A DNA stretch of 64,000 nt from Levilactobacillus cerevisiae (GTDB lineage: Bacteria > Bacillota > Bacilli > Lactobacillales > Lactobacillaceae). The translations under genes and the position numbers were made by a program. Location of the stretch: assembly GCF_003946245.1 (NCBI RefSeq), contig NZ_RHNN01000015.1, forward strand, positions 19,863 to 83,862. Reading direction: 5' to 3'. Shown piece after piece: positions 24,668 to 33,352 of this stretch (positions are counted from its first letter, which is position 1; each line of letters opens with the position of its first letter). The notes beneath the pieces are model-generated. The model was not told the DNA's origin, made no database searches, and worked only from the letters and a program-made list of their open reading frames with translations.

Positions 24668-25321
24668 ATGATTAAAGTAGCCCCATCAATTTTAAGTGCA
24701 GATTACGTGAACTTACAACCCGATATCGAAATGGTCGACAAGGCCGGCGCTGAAGTCTTACACATCGACATCATGGACGGCAACTTTGTTCCGGCATTGT
24801 CTTACGGTCCCGGTTGGGTTAAAGCAATTCGGCCAATTACCAAGATGGTTTTGGACGTGCACATGATGGTTCAAAACCCAGAACGTTACGTCGAAGACTT
24901 TGCCAAGGCTGGTGCTGACATCATCGGTGTGCACGTTGAAGCAACGCCACACATTCACCGGGCCTTACAAATGATTCAAAACGCCGGTGTGACCCCAGAA
25001 GTTGTCATCAACCCCGGGACTCCCGTTGCCATGATCGAACCCGTCTTAGACATGGTTGGCCAAGTGCTGGTCATGACGGTCAACCCTGGTTTTGGTGGTC
25101 AGAAGTTCTTACACAGCACGGTCGCCAAGATTGCTGAACTGGATGCCATCAAGAAGGCCAAGGGCTACGACTTTGATATCGAAGTCGATGGTGGTGTCAA
25201 CAATGAAACCGTTATTGAATGCGCCAACGCCGGTGCAACGGTTGCTGTAGCTGGTTCATACGTCTTTAATGCCGCTGACCCAGTTGCCCAAATTCAAGCC
25301 CTGAAGGACGCAACTAAATAA
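24668..25321 (+). CDS. rpe: Ribulose-phosphate 3-epimerase
   Basis: Interconverts ribulose-5-P and xylulose-5-P, feeding the phosphoketolase pathway used by heterofermentative lactobacilli. 217-residue TIM barrel with SILSADYVNL at the N-terminus, metal-binding HIDIMDGNFVP, HMMVQNPE, MTVNPGFGGQKF and DGGVNNETV. TGAGGAAG precedes the ATG. Its stop overlaps the thiN start. Confidence 0.97.
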   Translation: MIKVAPSILSADYVNLQPDIEMVDKAGAEVLHIDIMDGNFVPALSYGPGWVKAIRPITKMVLDVHMMVQNPERYVEDFAKAGADIIGVHVEATPHIHRALQMIQNAGVTPEVVINPGTPVAMIEPVLDMVGQVLVMTVNPGFGGQKFLHSTVAKIAELDAIKKAKGYDFDIEVDGGVNNETVIECANAGATVAVAGSYVFNAADPVAQIQALKDATK

Positions 25322-25995
25322 TGCCCCGGGGCGGAACGTTTAATTTATTGGTGGGGGGACCCAAGGCTAATTGGCCGGCGGACCTCACTGAGACAATTGT
25401 TGGCCCCTGGATTGGCGTTGATCGGGGGACTTTACGGTTGATCGAACACAACGTGCAACCAGTGGCCGCCATTGGGGATTTCGATTCCTTGGCAGCCCCG
25501 GAATTGCAACGGGTTCGGCGCAATGTGAAAGACATTCGCCAATCACAACCCGAAAAAGATTTTACAGATACCCAGATGGCGGTTTCCGTGGCCTTTAGTG
25601 ACTACGGTGCTGATCAGGTGGACATTTATGGTGCCACGGGTGGTCGGTTAGACCACTTTTTGGCGAACCTCTTTATCGTGTTGGAGCCACAGTACAAACG
25701 GTATGCCAGTCGTATTCGCTTGATTGACAAGCAAAATACGATTACGTACTATTTACCAGGGCACTACACGCTGAAGAAGGAACCGGACAAGAATTATCTG
25801 GCCTTCGTACCACTGACGCCCATCGATCATCTGAGTTTGATTGATGAGAAATATACGCTCCATGACGAACCAATTCCGTACCCGATTTCCTTTGCTAGCA
25901 ACGAATTTGTTGGCGACACGGGCGAGTTTCAGTTCGACACGGGCGTGCTCTGTGTGATTCAAAGCTGTGACACGTACGAGGCGCGGCATGAGTAG
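25321..25995 (+). CDS. thiN: Thiamine pyrophosphokinase
   Basis: Converts thiamine to thiamine diphosphate, the cofactor of phosphoketolase and pyruvate enzymes. 224 residues with LLVGGPKANWP, GVDRGTLRL, AIGDFDSL, EKDFTDTQMA and YGATGGRLDH, the family motifs, and a C-terminal beta-sandwich. ATG overlaps the rpe stop. A terminator follows. Confidence 0.95.
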   Translation: MPRGGTFNLLVGGPKANWPADLTETIVGPWIGVDRGTLRLIEHNVQPVAAIGDFDSLAAPELQRVRRNVKDIRQSQPEKDFTDTQMAVSVAFSDYGADQVDIYGATGGRLDHFLANLFIVLEPQYKRYASRIRLIDKQNTITYYLPGHYTLKKEPDKNYLAFVPLTPIDHLSLIDEKYTLHDEPIPYPISFASNEFVGDTGEFQFDTGVLCVIQSCDTYEARHE

Positions 25996-26024
25996 CGTTC
26001 CGTGCACTAACTCATAAATATACC

Positions 26025-26069
26025 AATAGGCCTAACCCTGCAAGCTTGCTGGGGTAGGCCTATTTTGTG
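26025..26069 (+). terminator. Intrinsic terminator after thiN
   Basis: AATAGGCCTAACCC pairs with GGGGTAGGCCTATT over 14 positions and is followed by TTGT. Confidence 0.85.
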
Positions 26070-26087
26070 CTAAAAAACTGGCAGTCT

Positions 26088-26562
26088 GGCAACGTTGTTT
26101 AAAGCTGCCGGCTTACCGTTCGCCAAATTTAGGTCGGAACGCTGTGGGGAGGACGGCCCAAGCCAAAGAGCGGTCTTGGAGCTCGCTTTGAACCGCCCAC
26201 CCCGCGTTTCAAAGTCGCCATTTTCCAAGAAGACGACATGGAAAATCCCACGGCTGAGCCTAAATTTGGCTCACTCACGCCTACATAGACGATGACCAAT
26301 TATTCTGGACAAATGTCGCCAGTCCAGCGATTGTCAGATCAATATCATGTTGAAGTACCAACTTTAACCGGAGGAGGACAGAGATGGAGGCAGCTGTGTC
26401 GACGGTGTTAGCTGAGATTTCTCAGCTTACAGCGTGGGACGAGTTTGGAGACTGACGGTTTTTGTCAGGCTTCAAACCGAGCCGGAGGACCGTTCCTCAG
26501 ACCGCAGGCGTTCCCCACAGCAGACGGAATCTCTGGCAGCCGCAGGTGGCAATTTTTAATTA
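26088..26562 (+). repeat. Modular intergenic repeat, copy 4 (complete: arms B and A)
   Basis: This is the most complete copy with two homologous arms. The left arm (26095-26285) is arm B in reverse: it carries CTTTGAA / TTCAAAG and CCAAG / CTTGG stems and is bounded by CCAAATTTAGG at one end and CCTAAATTTGG at the other. The centre CACGCCTACATAGAC leads to arm A with GGAGGAGGACAGAG-ATG, the CTGAG / CTCAG hairpin, GTTTGGAGACTGAC / GTCAGGCTTCAAAC, and the outer end GGCAGCCGCAGGTGG. Both arms share the order TTCAAA-CGAGC-ACCG-CCCCACAGC, pointing outward, so they are diverged inverted copies of one core. No transposase is present. Confidence 0.8.
26384..26455 (+). CDS. Repeat-borne 23-codon reading frame
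   Basis: ATG follows GGAGGAGGA by 6 bases and encodes MEAAVSTVLAEISQLTAWDE then FGD and TGA. Relative to the copy at 17710 it lacks exactly three bases (RF replaced by I), which keeps both the frame and the CTGAG / CTCAG hairpin. No promoter is evident nearby. Confidence 0.3.
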   Translation: MEAAVSTVLAEISQLTAWDEFGD

Positions 26563-26597
26563 ATCTTGTGGCTTATATCTCTGGTTAGCTGGGGCGT

Positions 26598-27029
26598 TCA
26601 ACTGTATCTCAAATTAATTATGGGATAGGGGCGGCCGTCACTGTCAGTGGCCGACCGTGAGACGATTTCAAATCCCTCATGCCGGTAAAAGGCTAGTGCA
26701 CCGGGATTCTGAGCGTTGACCGTGACTGCTTGAATGTGATCTGTGGTTAGCAACTGTTGCACAATGTCATGACCGTATCCGCAGCGAAAATAAGTGGGGT
26801 CCAGAAATAGCATCACCAAGTCGTTATCTGCCGTGCCGGAGAAGCCAACAAGGGTATCGCCTACTTGCCACTTCAGGAGCTTTACCTGCGCAAAATAGCC
26901 GGGGAGCGCCTGCTCGATGGCGGCGTGGTCGGTGGCGGTTAGGAAATGATGGGTGGCCCTGACGGAACGGTCCCAGAGCGCTACTAGGTGGGGATAGTCT
27001 GTGCTGGTCGCAATTTGTGGGTTGAGCAT
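26598..27029 (-). CDS. GNAT-family N-acetyltransferase, YjaB-like
   Basis: Acetyl-CoA dependent acetyltransferase with unknown substrate. ATG 27029 lies 9 bases after GAGGAGGT and gives 143 residues. It resembles E. coli YjaB as I recall it: WDRSVRATHHFLT at the start, the FLDPTYFRCGYGHDIV acetyl-CoA loop (Arg/Gly-x-Gly form with CGYG), VNAQNPGALAFYRHEGFE and a PYPIINL end. It stands alone between a repeat and rpmB. Confidence 0.8.
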   Translation of the reverse strand: MLNPQIATSTDYPHLVALWDRSVRATHHFLTATDHAAIEQALPGYFAQVKLLKWQVGDTLVGFSGTADNDLVMLFLDPTYFRCGYGHDIVQQLLTTDHIQAVTVNAQNPGALAFYRHEGFEIVSRSATDSDGRPYPIINLRYS

Positions 27030-27183
27030 AGGGGAATGACCTCCTCGTCGTTGAATGGGTGTGTAAGGGGCGTAAAATCTTAAATCCGGTAAAGTTGCCA
27101 ATTGTCTGGTAAACTATTCTTATAGAAGAGATTGTCCTTGCAGTTAACCAGTAAGTGGCTAGATACGAAAAAATTTAGGAAAA

Positions 27184-27222
27184 TAAAAAAGCACCAACCA
27201 GCGAATGCTGATCCGTGCTTTC
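27184..27222 (-). terminator. Terminator of rpmB
   Basis: On the minus strand AAAGCAC pairs with GTGCTTT around an inner ATCAGC / GCTGGT stem, followed by six T residues. Confidence 0.8.
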
Positions 27223-27241
27223 AAGATTACCGTGTCTAAAA

Positions 27242-27427
27242 CTAGACGCGAGTGACCTTACCTGATTTCAGAGTCCGGGTAGAAATCCAGACCTTCTTCG
27301 GCTTACCGTCCACTAAGATGCGAACCTTTTGTAAGTTCGGCTTCCAAGAGCGACGACTGGAGTTCAAGGCGTGGGAACGCTTGTTACCGAAGCGTGTCCG
27401 CTTGCCGTTGATAAAATCTTTTGCCAT
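27242..27427 (-). CDS. rpmB: Ribosomal protein L28 (bL28)
   Basis: Component of the 50S subunit. 61 residues, the normal length, with the N-terminal [20 protein letters not shown] and a C-terminal [13 protein letters not shown] end ([13 protein letters not shown]). GGAGGG lies upstream of ATG. It is divergent from the asp23-fakA operon, a conserved Firmicutes arrangement. Confidence 0.95.
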   Translation of the reverse strand: MAKDFINGKRTRFGNKRSHALNSSRRSWKPNLQKVRILVDGKPKKVWISTRTLKSGKVTRV

Positions 27428-27461
27428 GGCGTAAACCCTCCTTTATGGATTCATTACTTTT

Positions 27462-27519
27462 AAAAAGCAGTGCTTTTTACTCACCTGAATAATTTACCAT
27501 ACAATTTTGTGGAAAGCAA
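27462..27519 (-). promoter_or_regulatory. rpmB promoter and leader hairpin
   Basis: On the minus strand TTGCTT (27514-27519) and TAAATT (27491-27496) are 17 bases apart. The leader then contains AAAAAGC / GCTTTTT with a 3-base loop (27462-27478), a small terminator-like hairpin that could attenuate rpmB. Confidence 0.5.
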
Positions 27520-27660
27520 TGTTTTCTTTCAAGGAAATTTACTTGACACTTATTTACCGTAAGGACACGCATTTCGGAGTTCCTATTTCTATTTTTGCGT
27601 TGGTTGTGGTAAGATTAATTTCTGTTAAAGATTCTATATCCAGACAAGGAGGCTATTTCC

Positions 27661-28023
27661 ATGGCCGTAAAGATTAAAACGCAGTACGGAACAATTGATA
27701 TTACCAATGAAGTGATTGCGACCGTTGTTGGGGGTGCCGCGACTGATAACTATGGTGTCGTGGGCATGGCAAGTAAGAATCAGATTCGTGACAACGTTAA
27801 CGATATCTTACGGCGGGAGAATTATGCCCGCGGAGTCGTCGTTCGCCAAGAAGAGAACGGCGTTGCCATTGACGTTTACGTGATTGCCAGCTACGGAACC
27901 AAGATTTCCGAAGTCTCACGCAGCGTCCAATCTAAAGTTAAATATAACCTAGAAACAATGCTGGGGGTTACCGCAAACTCAGTGAACGTGATTGTACAAG
28001 GGGTGCGGGTGTTGGCTGATTAG
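27661..28023 (+). CDS. Asp23/Gls24-family protein (YloU-like)
   Basis: 120 residues of the Asp23 (DUF322) family: GTIDITNEVIATVVGGAAT, YGVVGMASK and NVIVQGVRV. Family members are membrane-associated envelope stress or homeostasis proteins; YloU is always next to fakA (yloV). AAGGAGG precedes ATG. The stop is 32 bases before the fakA TTG. Its exact function is unproven. Confidence 0.9.
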   Translation: MAVKIKTQYGTIDITNEVIATVVGGAATDNYGVVGMASKNQIRDNVNDILRRENYARGVVVRQEENGVAIDVYVIASYGTKISEVSRSVQSKVKYNLETMLGVTANSVNVIVQGVRVLAD

Positions 28024-28055
28024 CCAATCGTACTGAAATCAAGGAGGAAACTTAG

Positions 28056-29741
28056 TTGAAAGTAACAGAAATTACTAATCTTGAGTTTGGTAAGATGGTC
28101 CAAGCCGCCTCGCAAAAGCTAAACCAAAACGCTGATTTTATTAATTCATTAAATGTCTTCCCGGTTCCTGATGGGGATACGGGGACTAACATGAGCCTGT
28201 CACTGCAAAGTGGGGCCAAGTACGAACGCGATGCTGACAGCACGGCGGTCGGCACCTTAGCCACGGCTTTAGCTAAGGGCTTATTGATGGGCGCACGGGG
28301 CAACTCCGGCGTAATCCTGTCACAAATTTTCCGGGGCTTTTCCAAGAAAATTGCGGATAACGAAACGCTGACAGCCCAAGATTTAGCGGATGGCTTCGCA
28401 GCCGGCGCAGAAACCGCCTATAAGGCCGTTATGAAGCCGACGGAAGGAACTATCCTCACCGTTGTCCGCGAAGGCGCTCAGGCCGGCTTAAACACGGCTA
28501 AGGAGTCCGATGACGTTTTAGCTGTCATGGACGCTATTTTTGAGGCCGCCAAGGATGCTTTGGCTACGACGCCAGACCTTTTGCCTGTTTTGAAGCAGGT
28601 GGGGGTTGTGGATTCTGGTGGTCAAGGGCTGACCTTTGTGTTGGAAGCCTTTAACGACTCATTGAATGGCCGCGTTGCCGAAGAGGGCGACTACAAGCCA
28701 GACGATGCCGAAATGGACGAAATGATCGACGCCGCCCATCACCAGAGTGTGCAAGGTAAGTTGGATCCTGACAGCATTAAGTACGGTTACTGTACCGAAA
28801 TTATGGTGCGAATCGGTCGCGGGAAACAAGTTGACCACGACTTTGATTACGATACCTTCTACAAGTACCTGGCCGATTTAGGGGATTCCCTGTTGGTAGT
28901 TAACGATGAAGAAATCGTGAAAGTTCACGTCCACACGGAACATCCAGGCAAGGTTATCGCCTGGGGCCAAGAATTTGGTGATTTAGCCAAGGTCAAGGTT
29001 GATAACATGCGGATGCAACAAGAAACCATCATGGAACACGACGAAGAGGCCGGCGTGGCACCCGTTGCCACCGAGGAAGAACCTGCTGATACGGCAATCA
29101 TTGCGATTGCTGCAGGTGAAGGCCTCGGAACGCTCTTTAAGAGCCTCGGCGTCACCCACGTGGTGAATGGTGGTCAGACCATGAATCCAAGCACCCAGGA
29201 CATCGTGGACGCCATCAATCAGAGCCAAGCGAAGCGAGCAATCGTCTTGCCGAACAACAAGAATATTTTCTTAGCCGCTGAGCAAGCCGCTAAGGTTGCT
29301 GATATTCCGGCAGTAATCGTGCATTCAAAGACCGTTTCACAAGGCATGACGGCCATGCTCGGGTACAATCCAGATGCTGAATTGGACGAAAACCAAGAGG
29401 CCATGGAAGATAATTTGAGCGCCGTGAAGAGTGGTCAAGTGACCCACGCCATTCGCGATACCCAACTTGATGGTTTTGACATCAAGGAAGGGAACTTCAT
29501 GGGCATCGTCGACGGGACCATCAAAGTGACCGATGCCGATTTGCTAGAGACGGCCGTAGACACCGTGAAAGCAATGCTCGATGATGATAGTGAAATTATT
29601 ACGATTATTTATGGCGCCGACACGACGGCTGAAGTTGCCGATGACTTGCAACAACAGATCGAAGCGCTGGACGATGATTTAGAAACAGAAGTTCATGAAG
29701 GGGACCAACCGGTTTACCCATTCTTGATTTCGGTTGAATAA
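28056..29741 (+). CDS. fakA: Fatty acid kinase ATP-binding subunit FakA (YloV, DAK2 domain)
   Basis: FakA phosphorylates fatty acids bound to FakB proteins to give acyl phosphates, substrates of PlsX/PlsY; plsX follows two genes later. 561 residues: the N-terminal DAK2 kinase domain has NSLNVFPVPDGDTGTNMSLS (the metal-binding Asp cluster) and LMGARGNSGVILSQIFRG; the middle and C-terminal domains bind FakB. The TTG start at 28056 is supported by AAGGAGG 10 bases upstream and the standard N-terminus. Confidence 0.94.
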   Translation: MKVTEITNLEFGKMVQAASQKLNQNADFINSLNVFPVPDGDTGTNMSLSLQSGAKYERDADSTAVGTLATALAKGLLMGARGNSGVILSQIFRGFSKKIADNETLTAQDLADGFAAGAETAYKAVMKPTEGTILTVVREGAQAGLNTAKESDDVLAVMDAIFEAAKDALATTPDLLPVLKQVGVVDSGGQGLTFVLEAFNDSLNGRVAEEGDYKPDDAEMDEMIDAAHHQSVQGKLDPDSIKYGYCTEIMVRIGRGKQVDHDFDYDTFYKYLADLGDSLLVVNDEEIVKVHVHTEHPGKVIAWGQEFGDLAKVKVDNMRMQQETIMEHDEEAGVAPVATEEEPADTAIIAIAAGEGLGTLFKSLGVTHVVNGGQTMNPSTQDIVDAINQSQAKRAIVLPNNKNIFLAAEQAAKVADIPAVIVHSKTVSQGMTAMLGYNPDAELDENQEAMEDNLSAVKSGQVTHAIRDTQLDGFDIKEGNFMGIVDGTIKVTDADLLETAVDTVKAMLDDDSEIITIIYGADTTAEVADDLQQQIEALDDDLETEVHEGDQPVYPFLISVE

Positions 29742-29752
29742 CTGGCAAACGA

Positions 29753-29787
29753 AAAAAGATTGGGCTAACCGTCCAGTCTTTTTTTCG
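29753..29787 (+). terminator. Intrinsic terminator after fakA
   Basis: AAAAAAGATTGG pairs with CCAGTCTTTTTTT (one G-U). It is U-rich on both sides, so it may act in both directions. Confidence 0.75.
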
Positions 29788-29814
29788 CTATCTCTAGCGA
29801 CGGGAGGGAAATAA

Positions 29815-31848
29815 ATGACAAGTTTAAGCGACAGTGTGGCTGCGCTAGCGGGCGTTGGTCCCAAGCGGGTTCAGGCACTCAAAGGATTAGAGATTGAAAA
29901 TATTAATGATCTATTGACCTACTTTCCCTTCCGTTACGAAGATTTGCAGGCGAAAGATCCTGAAGAACTGACGGATCAGGCCAAGGTCACGTTGAAGGGG
30001 ACTGTTGCTGGTGCGCCCGTTCTGACCCGTTTTGGGCGGAAAAAGAATCGGTTAAATTTTCGCTTGTTATTGGATGAACACACCGTGATTCCGGTCACCT
30101 TCTTCAACCAGCCTTGGTTGAAGGATAAGTTGGAAGTTGGCAACGAGATTGTGGTTTACGGCCGGTTTGATGCCAAGCGGCAGAGCCTGGCGGGTATGAA
30201 GATCTTGGCTAGTGCCGACAGTGGCATGGGCTCCATCTATCCGGCCAACAAGGAAATTCGCCAGGCAACGATTCAGAAATTGGTCGAGGCGGCGTTTGAG
30301 ATTTACGAGCCGGTGATTGTGGACTTGATTCCGGAACCTCTACGTGAACAATACCGGCTATTGCACCGGAAAGAAATGCTCCATGACATGCATTTCCCGG
30401 CCGACGCGAACGCCGCACAGGCTGCCCGCCGCACGGCCAAGTTCGAGGAATTTTATTTATTTGAATTACGCTTACAGATTGTTCGGCAACAGGACCACAC
30501 GTTGCACGGCCAGGCCTTTCATTACGATTTGGCTAAGTTGAAGGCCTTTATTGATTCGCTACCTTACGAGTTGACCCACGCACAGAAAAAAGTGGTCAAC
30601 GAAATTTGTTTTGATTTAAAACGGCCCATTCACATGAATCGGCTCCTCCAAGGGGATGTCGGGAGTGGGAAAACGGTGGTGGCCGCCATCGCCATGTATG
30701 CGACGATTACCGCCGGAGCACAGGCCGCGTTGATGGCGCCGACCGAAATCTTGGCTGAGCAACACGCCAATAATTTTGCCAAACTGTTTGCGGACTTCCC
30801 GGTCAACGTCGCATTACTGACCGGTGCCACCAAGCCGGCCGCACGGAAGACACTGTTGCCCCAAATCAAGAGCGGCGGTGTTGACCTGTTAATCGGAACC
30901 CATGCCCTGATTCAGCCGGAAGTGGCCTATCACCATCTCGGATTAGCCGTGATTGATGAGCAACACCGGTTCGGGGTCAATCAACGTCAAGCGTTACGAG
31001 AAAAGGGCCAACAGCCCGACGTGTTAGCTATGACGGCCACCCCGATTCCCCGCACGCTGGCGATTACAGCTTACGGTGAAATGGATGTTTCGGTGATCAA
31101 CGAGCTACCAGCGGGCCGGCAACCGATTAAGACCAGTTGGATTCGCAGTAATCAAGTGGACGCCACGTTGCGCCAGGTGATGGCCGAGCTCAGCACGGGC
31201 TCTCAGGCCTACGTGGTGACGCCGTTGATTGAAGAGTCTGAGGCCGTCGATATGAAAAATGCCGAGGCCATTTACGCCCGGTTCAAGGAGCAATTTGAAC
31301 CGAAGTACAAGGTCGGTCTCCTGCATGGTCGCATGAAGGATGAAGAAAAGAACGCCATCATGGCCGCCTTTAAGGCCAACGAATTTCAAGTGCTGGTGGC
31401 GACGACCGTGATTGAGGTGGGGGTCGACGTCCCCAATGCCACCCTCATGTTGATCTACGATGCCGACCACTTTGGTCTCGCCCAACTGCATCAATTGCGG
31501 GGCCGAGTCGGCCGGGGGACGCGGGCTTCGGCGTGCATTTTGATTGCCGATCCGAAAAATCAATTGGCCGTGGAACGCATGACCACGATGACCAGTACGA
31601 ATGACGGCTTCGTGTTGTCACAAAAAGACTTGGAATTGCGGGGCCCGGGTGATATTCTGGGAAGAAAGCAGTCCGGGGTTCCCGACTTCAAAGTGGGTGA
31701 CCCGGTCGCTGACCTCAATATTTTGAGTGCTGCACAACAAGCGGCTAAAGAAACGGTGGCTTCGCCAAACTGGGCGGATAAGGATACTAACTTAGCGTTG
31801 GCGGCCTTCCTGAGCACTACTGCGCACCAGAATACCACCATGGATTAA
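29815..31848 (+). CDS. recG: ATP-dependent DNA helicase RecG
   Basis: Branch-migrating helicase that remodels stalled forks and Holliday junctions. 677 residues: an N-terminal wedge (OB) domain, Walker A LLQGDVGSGKTVVA near residue 280, DEQH box VIDEQHRFGVNQRQ, and the C-terminal helicase motifs HGRMKDEEK, VATTVIEVGVDVPNA and LRGRVGRG. GGGAGGG precedes the ATG. plsX follows after 35 bases. Confidence 0.97.
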   Translation: MTSLSDSVAALAGVGPKRVQALKGLEIENINDLLTYFPFRYEDLQAKDPEELTDQAKVTLKGTVAGAPVLTRFGRKKNRLNFRLLLDEHTVIPVTFFNQPWLKDKLEVGNEIVVYGRFDAKRQSLAGMKILASADSGMGSIYPANKEIRQATIQKLVEAAFEIYEPVIVDLIPEPLREQYRLLHRKEMLHDMHFPADANAAQAARRTAKFEEFYLFELRLQIVRQQDHTLHGQAFHYDLAKLKAFIDSLPYELTHAQKKVVNEICFDLKRPIHMNRLLQGDVGSGKTVVAAIAMYATITAGAQAALMAPTEILAEQHANNFAKLFADFPVNVALLTGATKPAARKTLLPQIKSGGVDLLIGTHALIQPEVAYHHLGLAVIDEQHRFGVNQRQALREKGQQPDVLAMTATPIPRTLAITAYGEMDVSVINELPAGRQPIKTSWIRSNQVDATLRQVMAELSTGSQAYVVTPLIEESEAVDMKNAEAIYARFKEQFEPKYKVGLLHGRMKDEEKNAIMAAFKANEFQVLVATTVIEVGVDVPNATLMLIYDADHFGLAQLHQLRGRVGRGTRASACILIADPKNQLAVERMTTMTSTNDGFVLSQKDLELRGPGDILGRKQSGVPDFKVGDPVADLNILSAAQQAAKETVASPNWADKDTNLALAAFLSTTAHQNTTMD

Positions 31849-31883
31849 CGGAGACTAAATTTGATTGAACGAGGAGATTACTC

Positions 31884-32918
31884 ATGAAAATTGCTGTAGA
31901 TGCAATGGGTGGTGACTATGCACCCGCTGAAATCGTCAAGGGCATTGAACTCGCTCGGGACGCTTATCCGGACATTGAATTCTTGTTGTATGGCCAGGAA
32001 GAAAAGGTGCAACCACTCCTCCAAGACACCACGCGCATCACCCTGGTGCCCGCACCAGAAGTGATTGCAATGGAAGACGAACCCGTTCGCGCTGTGCGCC
32101 GGAAAAAGAATTCCAGCATCGTGTTGGCCGCTACAGCCGTCCGCGAGGGGGAGGCCGATGCTTTCTTCTCCGCTGGGAACACCGGTGCCGTCCTGGCCGC
32201 TGGCCTACTCATCGTGGGTCGGATCAAGGGTATCGACCGTCCCGGGTTAACCACGACGCTGCCCGTTTTGCAGAAGCCGGACCAATCCAGCTTTGTGATG
32301 CTGGATGTGGGGGCCAATGCCGATACCAAACCATTTAACGTGGTCCAGTACGCCATCATGGGCCAGTACTACGCCCAATCCGTGATGCACGTTGAAAAGC
32401 CCCGCGTCGGTCTGCTAAATAACGGGACCGAAGCTGACAAGGGTGACAAGAATCACCGGGCGATTCACGAAGCCCTGTCTGCCATGGACGAAATTAATTT
32501 CGTCGGCAACGTGGAATCTCGTGAATTATTAAACGGTGCGGCCGACGTTGTGGTGACCGATGGCTTCACGGGTAACGCGACGTTAAAAGCTATCGAAGGC
32601 ACGGCCCTGTCCATGCTGAAGCTCATCAAGGGTGAGATCATGGGCGGCGGCTTAGGCGGTAAGATTGGCGCTAGCATGTTGCGCCCGGTCTTTCGTAACG
32701 TCCAGAGTGCCATGGATTACTCCCAATACGGGGGGGCGGTTCTCCTGGGGTTGAAGGCGCCCGTCGTTAAGACCCACGGCTCAACTAAGGCACCAACCGT
32801 TAAGAATACGATTGGCCAAATCCACGAGTTATTAGCCAGCAAGAGTGCGGATCAGTTAGTCACGTACTTTGCCGAACACGCTGAAGAAATGAGTGCACTG
32901 AAGGATTCTCTGAAGTAG
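31884..32918 (+). CDS. plsX: Phosphate acyltransferase PlsX
   Basis: Makes acyl phosphate from acyl-ACP and inorganic phosphate for the PlsY step of phospholipid synthesis. 344 residues starting MKIAVDAMGGDYAP, with SAGNTGAVLA, RPGLTTTLP, MLDVGANADTKP and TDGFTGNATLK. GAGGAGA precedes the ATG. It is followed by acpP, its acyl donor. Confidence 0.97.
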   Translation: MKIAVDAMGGDYAPAEIVKGIELARDAYPDIEFLLYGQEEKVQPLLQDTTRITLVPAPEVIAMEDEPVRAVRRKKNSSIVLAATAVREGEADAFFSAGNTGAVLAAGLLIVGRIKGIDRPGLTTTLPVLQKPDQSSFVMLDVGANADTKPFNVVQYAIMGQYYAQSVMHVEKPRVGLLNNGTEADKGDKNHRAIHEALSAMDEINFVGNVESRELLNGAADVVVTDGFTGNATLKAIEGTALSMLKLIKGEIMGGGLGGKIGASMLRPVFRNVQSAMDYSQYGGAVLLGLKAPVVKTHGSTKAPTVKNTIGQIHELLASKSADQLVTYFAEHAEEMSALKDSLK

Positions 32919-33001
32919 CTGCTTATAATAGGGAATTGGCTAGACAAGGACCGGCAAAACGGTTAGACTACTATTTGAATACTGTGAGCGAGGGATTATT
33001 A

Positions 33002-33256
33002 ATGACAAAAGCAGAAATTTATGACAAAATTGCCGACATTATCGCCGACCGATTTGAAACCGACCGGGATGCCATCAACGAACAACTAAACTTCAAGCAG
33101 GACCTAGACGCTGACTCCATTGATTTTGTGGAGTTTGTCTTGGAACTGGAAGATACGTTTGGCGCTGAGATTTCGGATGAAGATGCTGAAAAGCTAAACA
33201 CGATTGGTGAAGTGGTCGACTATATCGACGCCCACCAGAGTCAACAAGATAAGTAA
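33002..33256 (+). CDS. acpP: Acyl carrier protein
   Basis: 84 residues. The phosphopantetheine-bearing Ser is Ser39 in DADSIDFVEF; the family usually has DSLD, so Ile replaces Leu, a mild change. ATG 33002 follows GAGCGAGGG; the longer in-frame start at 32936 adds 22 non-homologous residues. It stands between plsX and rnc, as in many Firmicutes. A second ACP for de novo fatty acid synthesis may exist elsewhere. Confidence 0.93.
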   Translation: MTKAEIYDKIADIIADRFETDRDAINEQLNFKQDLDADSIDFVEFVLELEDTFGAEISDEDAEKLNTIGEVVDYIDAHQSQQDK

Positions 33257-33264
33257 ATTGAGCG

Positions 33265-33300
33265 AGTCCGGGCCGCGGGTTAAGTCGTCCCGGGCTTTTT
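33265..33300 (+). terminator. Terminator after acpP
   Basis: AGTCCGGG pairs with CCCGGGCT (one G-U) and is followed by five T residues. Confidence 0.8.
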
Positions 33301-33352
33301 CAATCTAACAGAAAATTTTGCTTGATTTTCAGTGAAAAGGGCTCGTTTCAGG

